A stretch of DNA of 64,000 bases from Massilia oculi (lineage in GTDB: Bacteria > Pseudomonadota > Gammaproteobacteria > Burkholderiales > Burkholderiaceae_D). The notes beneath the pieces were generated by a model. It did no database searches. It had not been told where the DNA came from and worked only from the letters and a program-made list of their open reading frames with translations. Positions within the stretch are counted from its first letter, which is position 1. Each line of letters opens with the position of its first letter. Made by a program: the position numbers and the translations under genes. Shown one piece after another: positions 1 to 9,769 of the stretch. The stretch spans positions 2,604,001 to 2,668,000 of the forward strand of contig NZ_CP029343.1 of NCBI RefSeq assembly GCF_003143515.1, read 5' to 3'.

Positions 1-1
1 C

Positions 2-451
2 GCCATGATGCACGAGCGCTACACCGAGTACGCGGACGGCGTTTCGCCGGCTTTGTCCTGGAAAGCCGTGGCCGGCGCGAAGTCGTACGCGGTCATCATG
101 GAAGACCCGGACGCCAGGCCGGTCACGCCCTTCGTGCACTGGGTGATGTGGAACATCCCGGCCACCATCACCAGCGTGCCGGAAGGCGTGCAGGAGCAGC
201 CCCGCCTGTCCGACCCGGACGGCGTGCTGCAGGGCCGCACCACGCGCGGCGCGCCCGGCTACTATGGCCCGAAGCCACCGGCCGGCGAGGCGGCGCACCG
301 CTACCACTTCCAGGTCTATGCACTGGACACGATGCTCGACGTGCCATTCGGCGCCGACCGCGACCAGGTGCTGGCGGCGATGAAGGGGCATGTGCTGGCC
401 AAGGGCGAGATCGTCGGCAAGTACGGGCAGAAGCAGCAGCCGCAGAAGTGA
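2..451 (+). CDS. YbhB/YbcL family Raf kinase inhibitor-like protein (5' partial)
   Basis: This is a phosphatidylethanolamine-binding-protein-fold protein of the bacterial YbhB/YbcL family, whose cellular role is poorly defined. The family ligand-pocket segments are visible: YTEYADGVSPALSW, then IMEDPDA, then FVHWVMWNIP. It ends in the usual short helix with a Lys/Gln-rich tail. The frame stays open to the first base of the window. Family members normally carry about 15 residues before the YTEY segment, so the visible ATGs are probably internal and the true start lies outside. The gene stands apart from the operon that follows, separated by a strong hairpin. Confidence 0.85.
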   Translation, partial: AMMHERYTEYADGVSPALSWKAVAGAKSYAVIMEDPDARPVTPFVHWVMWNIPATITSVPEGVQEQPRLSDPDGVLQGRTTRGAPGYYGPKPPAGEAAHRYHFQVYALDTMLDVPFGADRDQVLAAMKGHVLAKGEIVGKYGQKQQPQK

Positions 452-490
452 ACGTTGAGCGGACAGCCGTGTCCGCGAACGACCGCCAAG

Positions 491-529
491 GGCCGGACGG
501 ACACCGCGGACAGCGGTGCCCGTCCGGGC
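491..529. repeat. Strong intergenic hairpin after the YbhB gene
   Basis: Arms of 17 bases at 491-507 and 513-529 pair with only two imperfect positions around a 5-base loop. No T-tract follows; the tail reads TCCTATTATA. It could slow transcription leaving the YbhB gene, or be a member of a dispersed palindrome family like those at 23428-23475 and 60562-60585, which end in a similar CCTA tail. Confidence 0.5.
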
Positions 530-569
530 ATCCTATTATAAATCAATGACTTAACATTGAAATAAGCGC

Positions 570-585
570 TGGCACGGATCGTGCA
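570..585 (+). promoter_or_regulatory. Candidate sigma-54 promoter of the HlyD-ABC-NtrC operon
   Basis: The sequence TGGCACGGATCGTGCA matches the -24/-12 consensus TGGCACRNNNNTTGCW at all but one fixed position, with the required GG-N10-GC spacing (GG at 571-572, GC at 583-584). It sits about 36 bases before the first ATG of the operon. The fifth gene of that operon encodes a sigma-54 activator, which makes the site functionally coherent. No transcript evidence is available. Confidence 0.65.
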
Positions 586-612
586 GTAACGACAGACAAC
601 CCGTCGTTACTG
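584..612. promoter_or_regulatory. Perfect 10-bp inverted repeat at the predicted transcription start
   Basis: CAGTAACGAC at 584-593 is matched by GTCGTTACTG at 603-612 with a 9-base spacer. It overlaps the -12 element and the expected start site of the sigma-54 candidate and ends 8 bases before the ATG at 621. It could be a protein operator or an mRNA hairpin masking the weak ribosome binding site. Confidence 0.5.
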
Positions 613-620
613 GACACAAC

Positions 621-1889
621 ATGATCCGCGATACATCCCAACAAGACGCCGTCGTCGCCACACCGGCGTCCCACACCTTCAAGCGCCGCGCGCTGCTGAT
701 CGGGGGCGCCGCCGCCCTGCTGGCCGCCAGCGTCGCCGTGTTCGCCGCCTGGAGCGGCAGCGAACATTCCGTCTCCGGCAGCCGCGTGCGCATCGCCGAA
801 GTCCAGCGCGGCACGCTGGTGCGCGACGCTGCCGTCAACGGCCGCGTGGTGGCCGCCGTCAGTCCCACCCTGTATTCCACCGCCCCCGCCACCGTCAACC
901 TGAAGGTCGCCGCCGGCGACACGGTCAAGAAGGGCGACGTGCTGGCGGTGCTCGAGTCGCCCGACCTGACCGACGCCCTCAAGCGCGAAGTCTCGACCTA
1001 CGAACAGCTCAAGGCCGAGGTGGCGCGCCAGCAGATCCTGGCGCGCAAGCAGCAACTGCTGGCCAAACGCGAAGCCGACACCGCCGAGATCGAGCGCCTG
1101 TCGGCCCAGCGCACCGTGGAGCGCTACGACAGCGTGGGCGTGGTCGGTATCATCGCCAAGATCGACTACCAGAAGGCCCAGGACGCCCTCAACTCGGCCG
1201 GCATCCGCGCCAGGCATGCGGCGCAGGCGGCCAACCTCGAAGGCGACGACGTCCAGCTGGCGATCCGCACCAAGACCAACGAGATGGAGCGCGCGCGCCT
1301 GTCGATGGCCAATGCCCAGCGCCGCGTCGACGAACTGACCGTGCGCGCGCCGGTCGATGGCTTCATCGGCACCCTGAACGTGCAGAACCGCATGGTGGTC
1401 ATCGCCAATGCTCCCCTGATGACGCTGGTCGACCTGTCCAAGCTCGAAGTCGAGGTCGAGGTGCCCGAGACCTATGCCGGCGACCTGGGCCTGGGCATGA
1501 GCGCCGAGATCACCCTGCCCTCGGGCCGCGCCACCGGCAAGCTGTCGGCGCTGTCGCCCGAGGTGGTCAAGAACCAGGTGCTGGCGCGGGTGCGCTTCGA
1601 CGGCGAGCAGCCCAAGGGGCTGCGCCAGAGCCAGCGCGTCACGGCGCGCCTGCTGATCGAGGAAAAGCCTGGCGTGCTGATGCTGCCGCGGGGACCATTC
1701 GTCGAGAACGAAGGTGGCCGGCATGCCTATGTGATGCAGGACGGCGTCGCCGTGCGCACGCCGATCCAGCTGGGCGCGACCAGTATCTCGGCGGTGGAGA
1801 TCCTGTCCGGACTGAAACCTGGCGACCAGGTCGTCATCTCGGGCACCGACGCCTTCAAGAACGCCGCACGCGTCTCACTCAACAATTGA
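621..1889 (+). CDS. HlyD-family periplasmic adaptor (membrane fusion protein)
   Basis: This 422-residue protein is the periplasmic adaptor that would link the inner-membrane ABC exporter encoded next to an outer-membrane channel. A single N-terminal membrane segment (about residues 24-45) is followed by a biotinyl-lipoyl-like half motif, a long coiled-coil hairpin rich in Lys, Glu and Gln (about 115-235), the returning lipoyl half (VRAPVDGFIGTLNV) and a beta-barrel domain. No TolC-type partner is encoded nearby, so the outer-membrane channel must come from elsewhere. It is the first gene of a six-gene operon. The ribosome binding site is weak, and the ATG lies just after an inverted repeat. 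Confidence 0.88.
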   Translation: MIRDTSQQDAVVATPASHTFKRRALLIGGAAALLAASVAVFAAWSGSEHSVSGSRVRIAEVQRGTLVRDAAVNGRVVAAVSPTLYSTAPATVNLKVAAGDTVKKGDVLAVLESPDLTDALKREVSTYEQLKAEVARQQILARKQQLLAKREADTAEIERLSAQRTVERYDSVGVVGIIAKIDYQKAQDALNSAGIRARHAAQAANLEGDDVQLAIRTKTNEMERARLSMANAQRRVDELTVRAPVDGFIGTLNVQNRMVVIANAPLMTLVDLSKLEVEVEVPETYAGDLGLGMSAEITLPSGRATGKLSALSPEVVKNQVLARVRFDGEQPKGLRQSQRVTARLLIEEKPGVLMLPRGPFVENEGGRHAYVMQDGVAVRTPIQLGATSISAVEILSGLKPGDQVVISGTDAFKNAARVSLNN

Positions 1890-1927
1890 ACTACCCTCAA
1901 GCACACAAACAGAACAAGGAGCAAACC

Positions 1928-2653
1928 ATGCTGCGCATGTCCAACCTGAGCAAGGTGTACCGTACCCAGATGATCGAGACCCATGCGCTGCGCGGTTTCG
2001 AGATTCAGGTCAAGCCGGGCGAATTCGTCACCGTCACCGGCCCGTCCGGCTCGGGCAAGACCAGCTTCCTCAACATCGCCGGCCTGCTCGAGGAATTCAC
2101 CTCGGGCGAGTACGTCCTCGATGGCGTCAACGTGAAAGGCCTGGACGACGCTGCCCGTTCGCGCCTGCGCAACGAGAAGCTTGGCTTCATCTTCCAGGGC
2201 TTCAACCTGATTCCCGACCTGAACCTGTTCGACAACGTCGACGTGCCCTTGCGCTACCGCGGCTTCAATGCGCGCGAACGCAAGGAGCGCATCGAGGATG
2301 CGCTGGCCAAGGTCGGCCTGGCGTCGCGCATGAAGCATTACCCCGCCGAGCTGTCGGGCGGCCAGCAGCAGCGCGTGGCGATCGCGCGCGCGCTGGCTGG
2401 TTCTCCGAAACTGCTGCTGGCCGACGAACCGACCGGCAACCTGGACACGCAGATGGCGCGCGGCGTGATGGAACTGCTGGAAGAGATCAATGCCGCCGGC
2501 ACCACCATCCTGATGGTGACCCACGATCCGGAGCTGGCGGTGCGCACCCACCGCAATGTGCATATCATCGACGGCCAGGTGTCCGACCTGGTGCGGCGCA
2601 GTCCTTCCCTGGCCAACGTCGATAGCGACGCCAGCGCCGGTCTGCCGGCATAA
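1928..2653 (+). CDS. ABC exporter ATP-binding protein, MacB/LolD type
   Basis: This is the nucleotide-binding subunit of the exporter. The Walker A motif GPSGSGKT lies at about residues 38-45, the signature LSGGQQQRVAIARAL follows, and Walker B is LLLADEPTGNLD, the sequence typical of the MacB/LolD/FtsE group. The open frame extends upstream, but AAGGAG at 1916-1921 sits six bases before the ATG at 1928, so that start is chosen, giving 241 residues. It is followed after nine bases by the first permease. The substrate cannot be read from sequence; the family exports lipoproteins, macrolides or peptides. Confidence 0.92.
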   Translation: MLRMSNLSKVYRTQMIETHALRGFEIQVKPGEFVTVTGPSGSGKTSFLNIAGLLEEFTSGEYVLDGVNVKGLDDAARSRLRNEKLGFIFQGFNLIPDLNLFDNVDVPLRYRGFNARERKERIEDALAKVGLASRMKHYPAELSGGQQQRVAIARALAGSPKLLLADEPTGNLDTQMARGVMELLEEINAAGTTILMVTHDPELAVRTHRNVHIIDGQVSDLVRRSPSLANVDSDASAGLPA

Positions 2654-2662
2654 GGAGCCTTC

Positions 2663-3973
2663 ATGTTCGGCTACTACTTCAAGCTCGGCCTTCGCAGCCT
2701 GCGCCGCAATCCGGCGCTGACCGCGCTGATGGTCCTGACCCTGGCGATCGGGGTGGCCGCCAGCGTCTCGACCCTCACCATCCTGCACATGATGTCGGGC
2801 GACCCGATCCCATCCAAGAGCGAACGCCTGTTCGTGCCGCAGTTCGACAACGGTGGGCTGGATGGCTACACGCCCGGCGCCGAACCCGACGATATGCAGA
2901 TGAGCTACCAGGATGCCGCAAACCTGCTGCGCGACGGCCAGGGCGAGCGCCGCACGGCCATGTACGGCGTACTGCTTCCGATCGAACCGCCGCGGAAGGA
3001 TATGTCGGCCTTCAAAAGCAGTGGCATCGCGCCGACGCGCGATTTTTTCGCCATGTTCGACGTGCCTTTCCTGCACGGACAGGCCTGGAGCGAGCAGGAC
3101 GACGAACGCGGGGCGGACGTCGTCGTGCTCGGCCGCGCCATGTCGGAAAAACTGTTCGGCGACGCAAACCCGGTCGGCCAGCGCCTGACGCTGATGGGCA
3201 ATCCCTACACGGTAGTCGGGGTAGCCGATACCTGGAAGCCGCTGACCCGCTACTACAAGCTGGTCGGCGGCGGCCACTCCGGACAAGGCGAAGAATTCTT
3301 CATTCCGTTTTCCAGCGCCATCCGCCACGAAACCGGGCACTCCGGCAGCATGAGCTGCAGCAGGAACCGCGAAAGCGGCTACGCCAACCTGCTCGCCTCC
3401 GAGTGCACCTGGATCCAGTTCTGGTTCGAGACCCGCTCGAGTGCCGATCGCGCCGAACTGCAAAACTATATCGACAACTATGCGAGCGAGCAGCGCAAGC
3501 TTGGCCGGATGCAGCGCAACGCTCCCAACGCGCTGTACAACGTGATGGAATGGATGGAAAAGCTCAAGGTCGTCGGCAATGACAGCAAGCTGTCGGCGTG
3601 GCTGGCATTCGCCTTCCTGGTGCTATGCCTCGTCAACACCATCGGCCTGCTGCTGGCCAAGTTCTCGGTACGTGCAACCGAAGTCGGCATCAGGCGCGCA
3701 CTGGGCGCCTCCCGTGGCGACATCTTCCGGCAATTCCTGATCGAGACCGGTGTGATCGGCCTTGCAGGCGGTCTGCTCGGCCTGGCGCTGTCGTTCGGCG
3801 CGCTGGCACTGATCGGCATGCAGAGTGCGCGCATGGCGGCCGCTGCGCGCATGGACTGGCAAATGCTGGCCCTGACATTCACGATGTCGATCGCGGCGGC
3901 CGTCATTGCGGGCCTGCTGCCGACCTGGCGTGCCTGCAAGGTCACGCCGGCCATCCAACTCAAGTCACAATAA
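2663..3973 (+). CDS. ABC transporter permease 1, FtsX/MacB type
   Basis: This 436-residue inner-membrane permease has the MacB layout. One transmembrane segment near residues 19-41 is followed by a large periplasmic domain (about 45-310) and then three C-terminal membrane segments with the FtsX motif VRATEVGIRRALGASRGDIFRQFLIE. The periplasmic domain contains a Cys-rich insert around residues 230-250. AAGGAG overlaps the stop codon of the ATPase gene, suggesting translational coupling. With the next gene it probably forms a heterodimeric permease. Confidence 0.9.
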   Translation: MFGYYFKLGLRSLRRNPALTALMVLTLAIGVAASVSTLTILHMMSGDPIPSKSERLFVPQFDNGGLDGYTPGAEPDDMQMSYQDAANLLRDGQGERRTAMYGVLLPIEPPRKDMSAFKSSGIAPTRDFFAMFDVPFLHGQAWSEQDDERGADVVVLGRAMSEKLFGDANPVGQRLTLMGNPYTVVGVADTWKPLTRYYKLVGGGHSGQGEEFFIPFSSAIRHETGHSGSMSCSRNRESGYANLLASECTWIQFWFETRSSADRAELQNYIDNYASEQRKLGRMQRNAPNALYNVMEWMEKLKVVGNDSKLSAWLAFAFLVLCLVNTIGLLLAKFSVRATEVGIRRALGASRGDIFRQFLIETGVIGLAGGLLGLALSFGALALIGMQSARMAAAARMDWQMLALTFTMSIAAAVIAGLLPTWRACKVTPAIQLKSQ

Positions 3974-3986
3974 TCCAGGAGCCACC

Positions 3987-5216
3987 ATGGAAATCCGTCC
4001 CATCCTTTCTGCGCTCCTGCGCAACAAGACCGGCCCGATCCTGGTCGCGCTGCAAGTGGCGCTCAGCCTGGCCTTGCTGGTCAACGCACTGCACATCGTC
4101 AACGAGCGCCGTACCGTCGCCGCCCGCCCCTCCGGCCTGCTCGACGAGGCAGCCACGTTCTACTTCCAGGTACGCAGCCTGAACAACGACACACCGGAGC
4201 AGATGCTGGCGACAATCAAGCGACATACCGAGGTGCTACGCGCGGTGCCGGGCGTCGTCTCGGTTGCGCACGTCTCGCAAATGCCATTGTCGAACAGTGG
4301 CAGCACCAGCAGCATGTCCGCCACCCGTGATCCGCAGCAGGAGACCACGTCGGCGGCCATGTATGTGTCGGGCGATTCCCTGGTCCAGACCTTCGGGTTG
4401 CAACTGGTGGAGGGCCGTGATTTTCTTCCGGGCGAGCTGGTCGATATCAACGAGCAGCAGGAGCGCACGCCGCCCCGTACCGTCATCGTCACCAAGGCGC
4501 TGGCCGACAGGCTGTGGCCTGGCGCCTCGGCGATCGGCAAGACGATGTACTTCGGTACAGGCGACGCGCCCGGCGCGATGGTCGTCGGCGTCGTCGAGCG
4601 CCTGCAGACCGCGCATGTCCAGATCGGGGACCTGGGCGAATTCTCGGTGATCGTGCCGGCGCGGCTGTACGGCGCAGCCGGCGCGATCTATGCCGTGCGC
4701 GCCGAACCGGGCCAACGCGATCGCATCATCAAGGATGCCGAGCAGGCGCTGCGCAAGTCGTCCTTGATTCCGATGATCCTCGAAACCGCCACCGTGGAGC
4801 AGGACCGCCAGAAGCGCTACCGTGCCGACATGGCGCTGTCATGGATGCTGGTGACGGTGAGCGTGCTGCTGCTGCTGGTGACCTGCAGCGGCATCGTCGG
4901 CATGGCCAGCTTGTGGGTGACCCAGCGCCGCAAGCAGATCGGCGTGCGACGCGCGCTCGGCGCGCGCAAGATCGACATCCTGCGCTACTTCATCGTCGAA
5001 AATGTCCTGATCACCAGCGCTGGCGTCGCAGGCGGCGTGCTGCTGGGCGTGGGACTGAACGGGCTATTGGTGAGCAGGCTGGAAATGACGCGCCTGCCGC
5101 TGGTGTACCTTGCCGGCGGCGCCCTGCTGTTCTGGGCGATCGGCATCCTGGCCGCCTACGGCCCGGCCTGGCGCGCGGCCAGCATCTCGCCGGCGCTGGC
5201 CACCCGCAGCACCTGA
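3987..5216 (+). CDS. ABC transporter permease 2, FtsX/MacB type
   Basis: This is the second permease half, 409 residues from the ATG at 3987, which follows the ribosome binding site CAGGAG. The frame is open further upstream but overlaps permease 1 there. A membrane segment lies near residues 12-32, then a periplasmic MacB core domain, then three membrane segments with the motif VTQRRKQIGVRRALGARKIDILRYFIVE. It differs clearly from permease 1 in its periplasmic part, which fits a heterodimer rather than a recent duplication. The regulator gene follows after 13 bases. Confidence 0.9.
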   Translation: MEIRPILSALLRNKTGPILVALQVALSLALLVNALHIVNERRTVAARPSGLLDEAATFYFQVRSLNNDTPEQMLATIKRHTEVLRAVPGVVSVAHVSQMPLSNSGSTSSMSATRDPQQETTSAAMYVSGDSLVQTFGLQLVEGRDFLPGELVDINEQQERTPPRTVIVTKALADRLWPGASAIGKTMYFGTGDAPGAMVVGVVERLQTAHVQIGDLGEFSVIVPARLYGAAGAIYAVRAEPGQRDRIIKDAEQALRKSSLIPMILETATVEQDRQKRYRADMALSWMLVTVSVLLLLVTCSGIVGMASLWVTQRRKQIGVRRALGARKIDILRYFIVENVLITSAGVAGGVLLGVGLNGLLVSRLEMTRLPLVYLAGGALLFWAIGILAAYGPAWRAASISPALATRST

Positions 5217-5229
5217 ACCGGAGAGTGAT

Positions 5230-6569
<1,340 letters not shown>

Positions 6570-6573
<4 letters not shown>

Positions 6574-7928
6574 GCCAGGCGCCGACGCGGGCCAGGTTCT
6601 CGCTGGTCACGCGCCTGTCGGCGCTGGTCGGCACCCTGCTGGTGCTGGCCATGCTGGCCGCGCTCGGCCTCGACCATCTGTTCCCGGGCCGCCCGCTGCT
6701 GGTCGCGGGCCTGTGCCTGCTCGGACTGCTGCCGGTGGCGATCATCACCCTGCGCGCGCAAGTCCAGCCCATCCTGTCGCTGTTTCGCGCGCTGGAAGGC
6801 ACGGTGGACAGCTACCGCGACGGCGATTTTTCCTTCAGCCTGCATTGGCCGCACAACGACGAGCTGAGCGACCTGATCTCGGCCCACAACCGGCTCGGCG
6901 CCGTGCTGCGCGAGCAGCGCCTGGGCCTGGCGCAGCGCGAACTGCTGCTCGATTCGATGGTGCAGAACACGCCGGTGGCGATGCTGCTGGTGGCCGATTC
7001 GAGCACCCATGCGGGCGTGATCGTCTACGCCAACGTCGCCGCGCGCCAGTTGCTGGCGCATGGTCGCAAGCTGGAAGGACACGCCCTGCGCGCCGTGCTC
7101 GACGAGGCGGCGCCGGCACTGCGCGAGGCGCTGGCGCGCGGTGGCGATGGCCTGTTCAGTGCCGGCGAGGGAGAAAGCGAAGAGGTCTATCACCTGGCGC
7201 GCAGCACCTTCAACCTGAACGGGCGCCGCCACGAGCTGCTGCTGCTGCGCCAGCTGACGGCCGAACTGCGGCGCCAGGAAGTGCAGACCTGGAAGAAGGT
7301 GATCCGCGTGATCAGCCATGAACTCAACAACTCGCTGGCGCCGCTCGCCTCGCTCGCGCATTCCGGCGCCGAGCTGGTGCGGCGTGGACAGGTGGAGCGC
7401 CTGCCGCAGATCCTGTCGACCATCGGCGAACGCACCCGCCACCTGGAGAGCTTCATCCTCGGCTATGCGCGCTTCGCCAAGCTGCCCACGCCGCGGCTGG
7501 AAGCCTGCCCCTGGCCGGACCTGGTCGCGCGCCTGGCCGGCCAGGTCGATTTCTCGGTCGAAGGCGAACTGCCGCCAGACCCCGCCTGGGTCGACCCCGC
7601 CCAGTTCGAACAGGCGCTCCTGAACCTGCTCAAGAACGCCCATGAATCGGGATCAAAACCGGAAGACGTCCAGCTGCACGTGCGGCGCGTGCAGGACCAG
7701 CTGCGCATCGACGTGCTCGATCGCGGCAGCGGCATGAGCGAGACGGTCCTGACCCAGGCCCTGGTACCCTTCTATTCGACCAAGCGCAGCGGCACCGGCC
7801 TGGGGCTGGCGCTGGCGCGCGAGATCGCCGAAGCGCACGGCGGACGCATCCTGCTCGCCAACCGCGACGGCGGCGGCCTCGCCGTCACGCTGTTCCTGCC
7901 GGCGCTGTCCGCCCCGCCATCCGGCTGA
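6570..7928 (+). CDS. Sensor histidine kinase, NtrY-like
   Basis: This 452-residue inner-membrane kinase is the likely partner of the preceding NtrC-type regulator; their genes overlap by ATGA. Two membrane segments lie within residues 10-60 with almost no periplasmic loop, so it probably senses the membrane or cytoplasm. A linker/PAS-like region (about 90-230) precedes the phospho-acceptor His near residue 250 in VISHELNNSLAP. The ATP-binding domain ends with GTGLGLALAREIAEAHGG. Kinases of this layout often accompany MacB-type exporters, suggesting that the exporter or envelope state is what is sensed. Confidence 0.9.
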
Positions 7929-7978
7929 ATCCCGGCGCTCTCTGGTAAGATCGGCTTTGATTCTGCCTCATCGCGACC

Positions 7979-8749
7979 ATGCCGCCGTCCACCATCGATC
8001 CCCGCTTCGCCCAGCCCGGCCATCCGCCCGCCACCATCGACGAATTCAAAGGCGTGCGTTTCCTGCACCTCGGCACCTCCTGGGTGCAGGGCGCGATGCG
8101 CATCGCCAAGCCGGATACGATCGAACTCGAATACGTGCAGATGATGATGCTGTGGACGCTGTTCCAGCGCGCGCCGCGCCGCATCGCCCAGCTCGGGCTG
8201 GGCAGCGCCGCGCTGACCAAGTTCTGCTACCAGCGCTTTCCCGAGGCGCAGGTCACGGCGGTCGAGCTCAATCCCAACGTGATCGCGATCTGCCGCGCGC
8301 TGTTCGGCCTGCCCGACAACGACGCTCGCCTGGACGTGCGCGAGATGAATGCGCTCGACTTCGTGCTCGATCGCGCCAACCATGGCAGGTTCGACGTGCT
8401 GCAGGTCGACCTGTACGACCAGGATGCGCGCGGCCCGGTGCTCGACTCGGTCGAGTTCTACCAGGGCTGCCGCGATTGCCTGGCGCCGGGTGGCGTCATG
8501 ACCGCCAATGTGTTCGGCGACTTCAGCAACTACGACAAGAACTTCCTGCACATGGAGCAGGTCTTCGACGCCGTCGCCTGGCTGCCCGAGGTGCATGACG
8601 CGAACGTGGTGGTGCTGGCCTTCAAGGAGGCGCCCGAGATCGACTTCGCGGTGCTGTACGAGCGCGCCGGCGAGATCAAGCGGCGCCTGAACCTGCCGGC
8701 CAAGAATTGGGTCAACGGCCTGAAAGAGTGGATGCGCGACCATTCGTGA
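7979..8749 (+). CDS. Spermidine synthase-like (aminopropyltransferase-fold) protein
   Basis: This 256-residue protein has the SAM/decarboxylated-SAM binding Rossmann fold of the spermidine synthase superfamily. Visible elements are the glycine loop RIAQLGLGSAALTKFCYQ, the acidic strand AVELNPNVI, and DVLQVDLYDQDARGPVLDSVEFYQGCRDCLAPGG, which resembles the catalytic-loop region of polyamine synthases. It is shorter than classical enzymes and lacks the usual N-terminal beta-barrel, so the substrate is uncertain. Its last 38 bases overlap the end of a convergent gene. Confidence 0.75.
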   Translation: MPPSTIDPRFAQPGHPPATIDEFKGVRFLHLGTSWVQGAMRIAKPDTIELEYVQMMMLWTLFQRAPRRIAQLGLGSAALTKFCYQRFPEAQVTAVELNPNVIAICRALFGLPDNDARLDVREMNALDFVLDRANHGRFDVLQVDLYDQDARGPVLDSVEFYQGCRDCLAPGGVMTANVFGDFSNYDKNFLHMEQVFDAVAWLPEVHDANVVVLAFKEAPEIDFAVLYERAGEIKRRLNLPAKNWVNGLKEWMRDHS

Positions 8750-9221
8750 GTTGATGGCGCGGCGTGGGCGGGCGGCGGCCCGGCAGGTGGCCGCTTACGC
8801 CCAGCTCGGACGCCGGTACCGGCGCACCGAGCACCGCGAATACCGCGCCGCAGGGTTCGCGCTCCAGCCCCAGCACCGGGAACACCCGTTCGAGGTTGGC
8901 GTACTTGGCCCAGGCGCCGGCGCCTCGCGACTGGCTCGGCGGAATCGACATCGCGGCAAAGCCGCGCGCGCCCTTCTCGACCGCCGCGATGCTGCGCACG
9001 CGGGCCGCGCGCGCTTGTTCATCGACTTCCACGCCCTGGCTGGCATCCATGCAGCGCACCCGCAGCTGGGCGCCGGGCAGCGGGTGGTGAGAGAGCTTCT
9101 GGTTGGGAGCGTGCCAGAGCTGCATCAGCACGAGGCCGGTCGGCCCGTGGGCGTCCCAGGCGCTTTCGAGACTGCCATGGTGTTCCAGGCCGTAGCGCTT
9201 GCATAGCTGGGTGATATTCAT
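8712..9221 (-). CDS. Hypothetical protein, downstream half of a two-gene unit
   Basis: This 169-residue predicted cytoplasmic protein has no recognised domain. The N-terminal two thirds look like real coding sequence (for example LVLMQLWHAPNQKLSHHPLPGAQ and YANLERVFPVLGLE). The last 25 residues are of low quality and overlap the end of the spermidine synthase-like gene, so the natural C-terminus could be shorter or shifted. Its ATG directly abuts the stop codon of the gene before it, which implies coupled translation. Function unknown. Confidence 0.5.
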   Translation of the reverse strand: MNITQLCKRYGLEHHGSLESAWDAHGPTGLVLMQLWHAPNQKLSHHPLPGAQLRVRCMDASQGVEVDEQARAARVRSIAAVEKGARGFAAMSIPPSQSRGAGAWAKYANLERVFPVLGLEREPCGAVFAVLGAPVPASELGVSGHLPGRRPPTPRHQLTNGRASTLSGR

Positions 9222-9419
9222 CTAGTCGTTCCGTTGCCGTTGACGCCGCTCGCGGCTGCGGCGGGCGGCGGGATCCTGCATGGCGCGCAGCAGGATCTCT
9301 TGTGAGACATTGCAGCTCTCGAGGTACACCAGCCCCGCCGACACGCCCCGCGTCTCGGCCAGGAACAACGCATATTCGGTAGCGAGCGCGGACTGCTCGT
9401 CGATTCGTCGTTGGATCAT
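9222..9419 (-). CDS. Small hypothetical protein (65 aa)
   Basis: This 65-residue protein has a well-formed helical N-terminal part (RRIDEQSALATEYALFLAETRGVSAGLVYLE) and a basic C-terminal tail (ARRSRERRQRQR) that could bind nucleic acid. No family is recognised. Its stop codon is immediately followed by the ATG of the next minus-strand gene, so the two are probably one transcript. The ribosome binding site is weak. Confidence 0.5.
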   Translation of the reverse strand: MIQRRIDEQSALATEYALFLAETRGVSAGLVYLESCNVSQEILLRAMQDPAARRSRERRQRQRND

Positions 9420-9769
9420 GATGTGGCTGCCTACGAAATGCGGCGAAAGCGCCGACTTGAAACCTCATGCTAAGGCCACTCGGCGGCACACCGTTGGAAA
9501 TCTTGTTAGAGAACGTAACAATTCATCAAACTCTTTCCAACAACATTTCTCACCAAAAATATCTTTATTCTCAACGCATTACCCGAAACTCATGATTATG
9601 TTGTGAAGTGTGAGAAGACGTCTCTTTTGCGCGACGGCCATCCCGCCCATTCACGTTCGTATTTACTTTTTTCAATATCTTCGTAGTGAAGTGACATATC
9701 CCATTGCTAACATCAAATGACATCCGGACAAGCGGATGACATGACAACACTCATTGCAGGGGGTAGAGG
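9420..9769. promoter_or_regulatory. AT-rich divergent intergenic region before the TonB receptor
   Basis: This 350-base stretch is far richer in A+T than the genes around it and holds no convincing gene. It contains the inverted repeat TTGTTA-N7-TAACAA (9503-9521) and CATCCG-N6-CGGATG (9721-9738). The second lies about 30 bases before the receptor ATG and could be an operator. I could not fix a clear -10/-35 pair. Confidence 0.4.
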
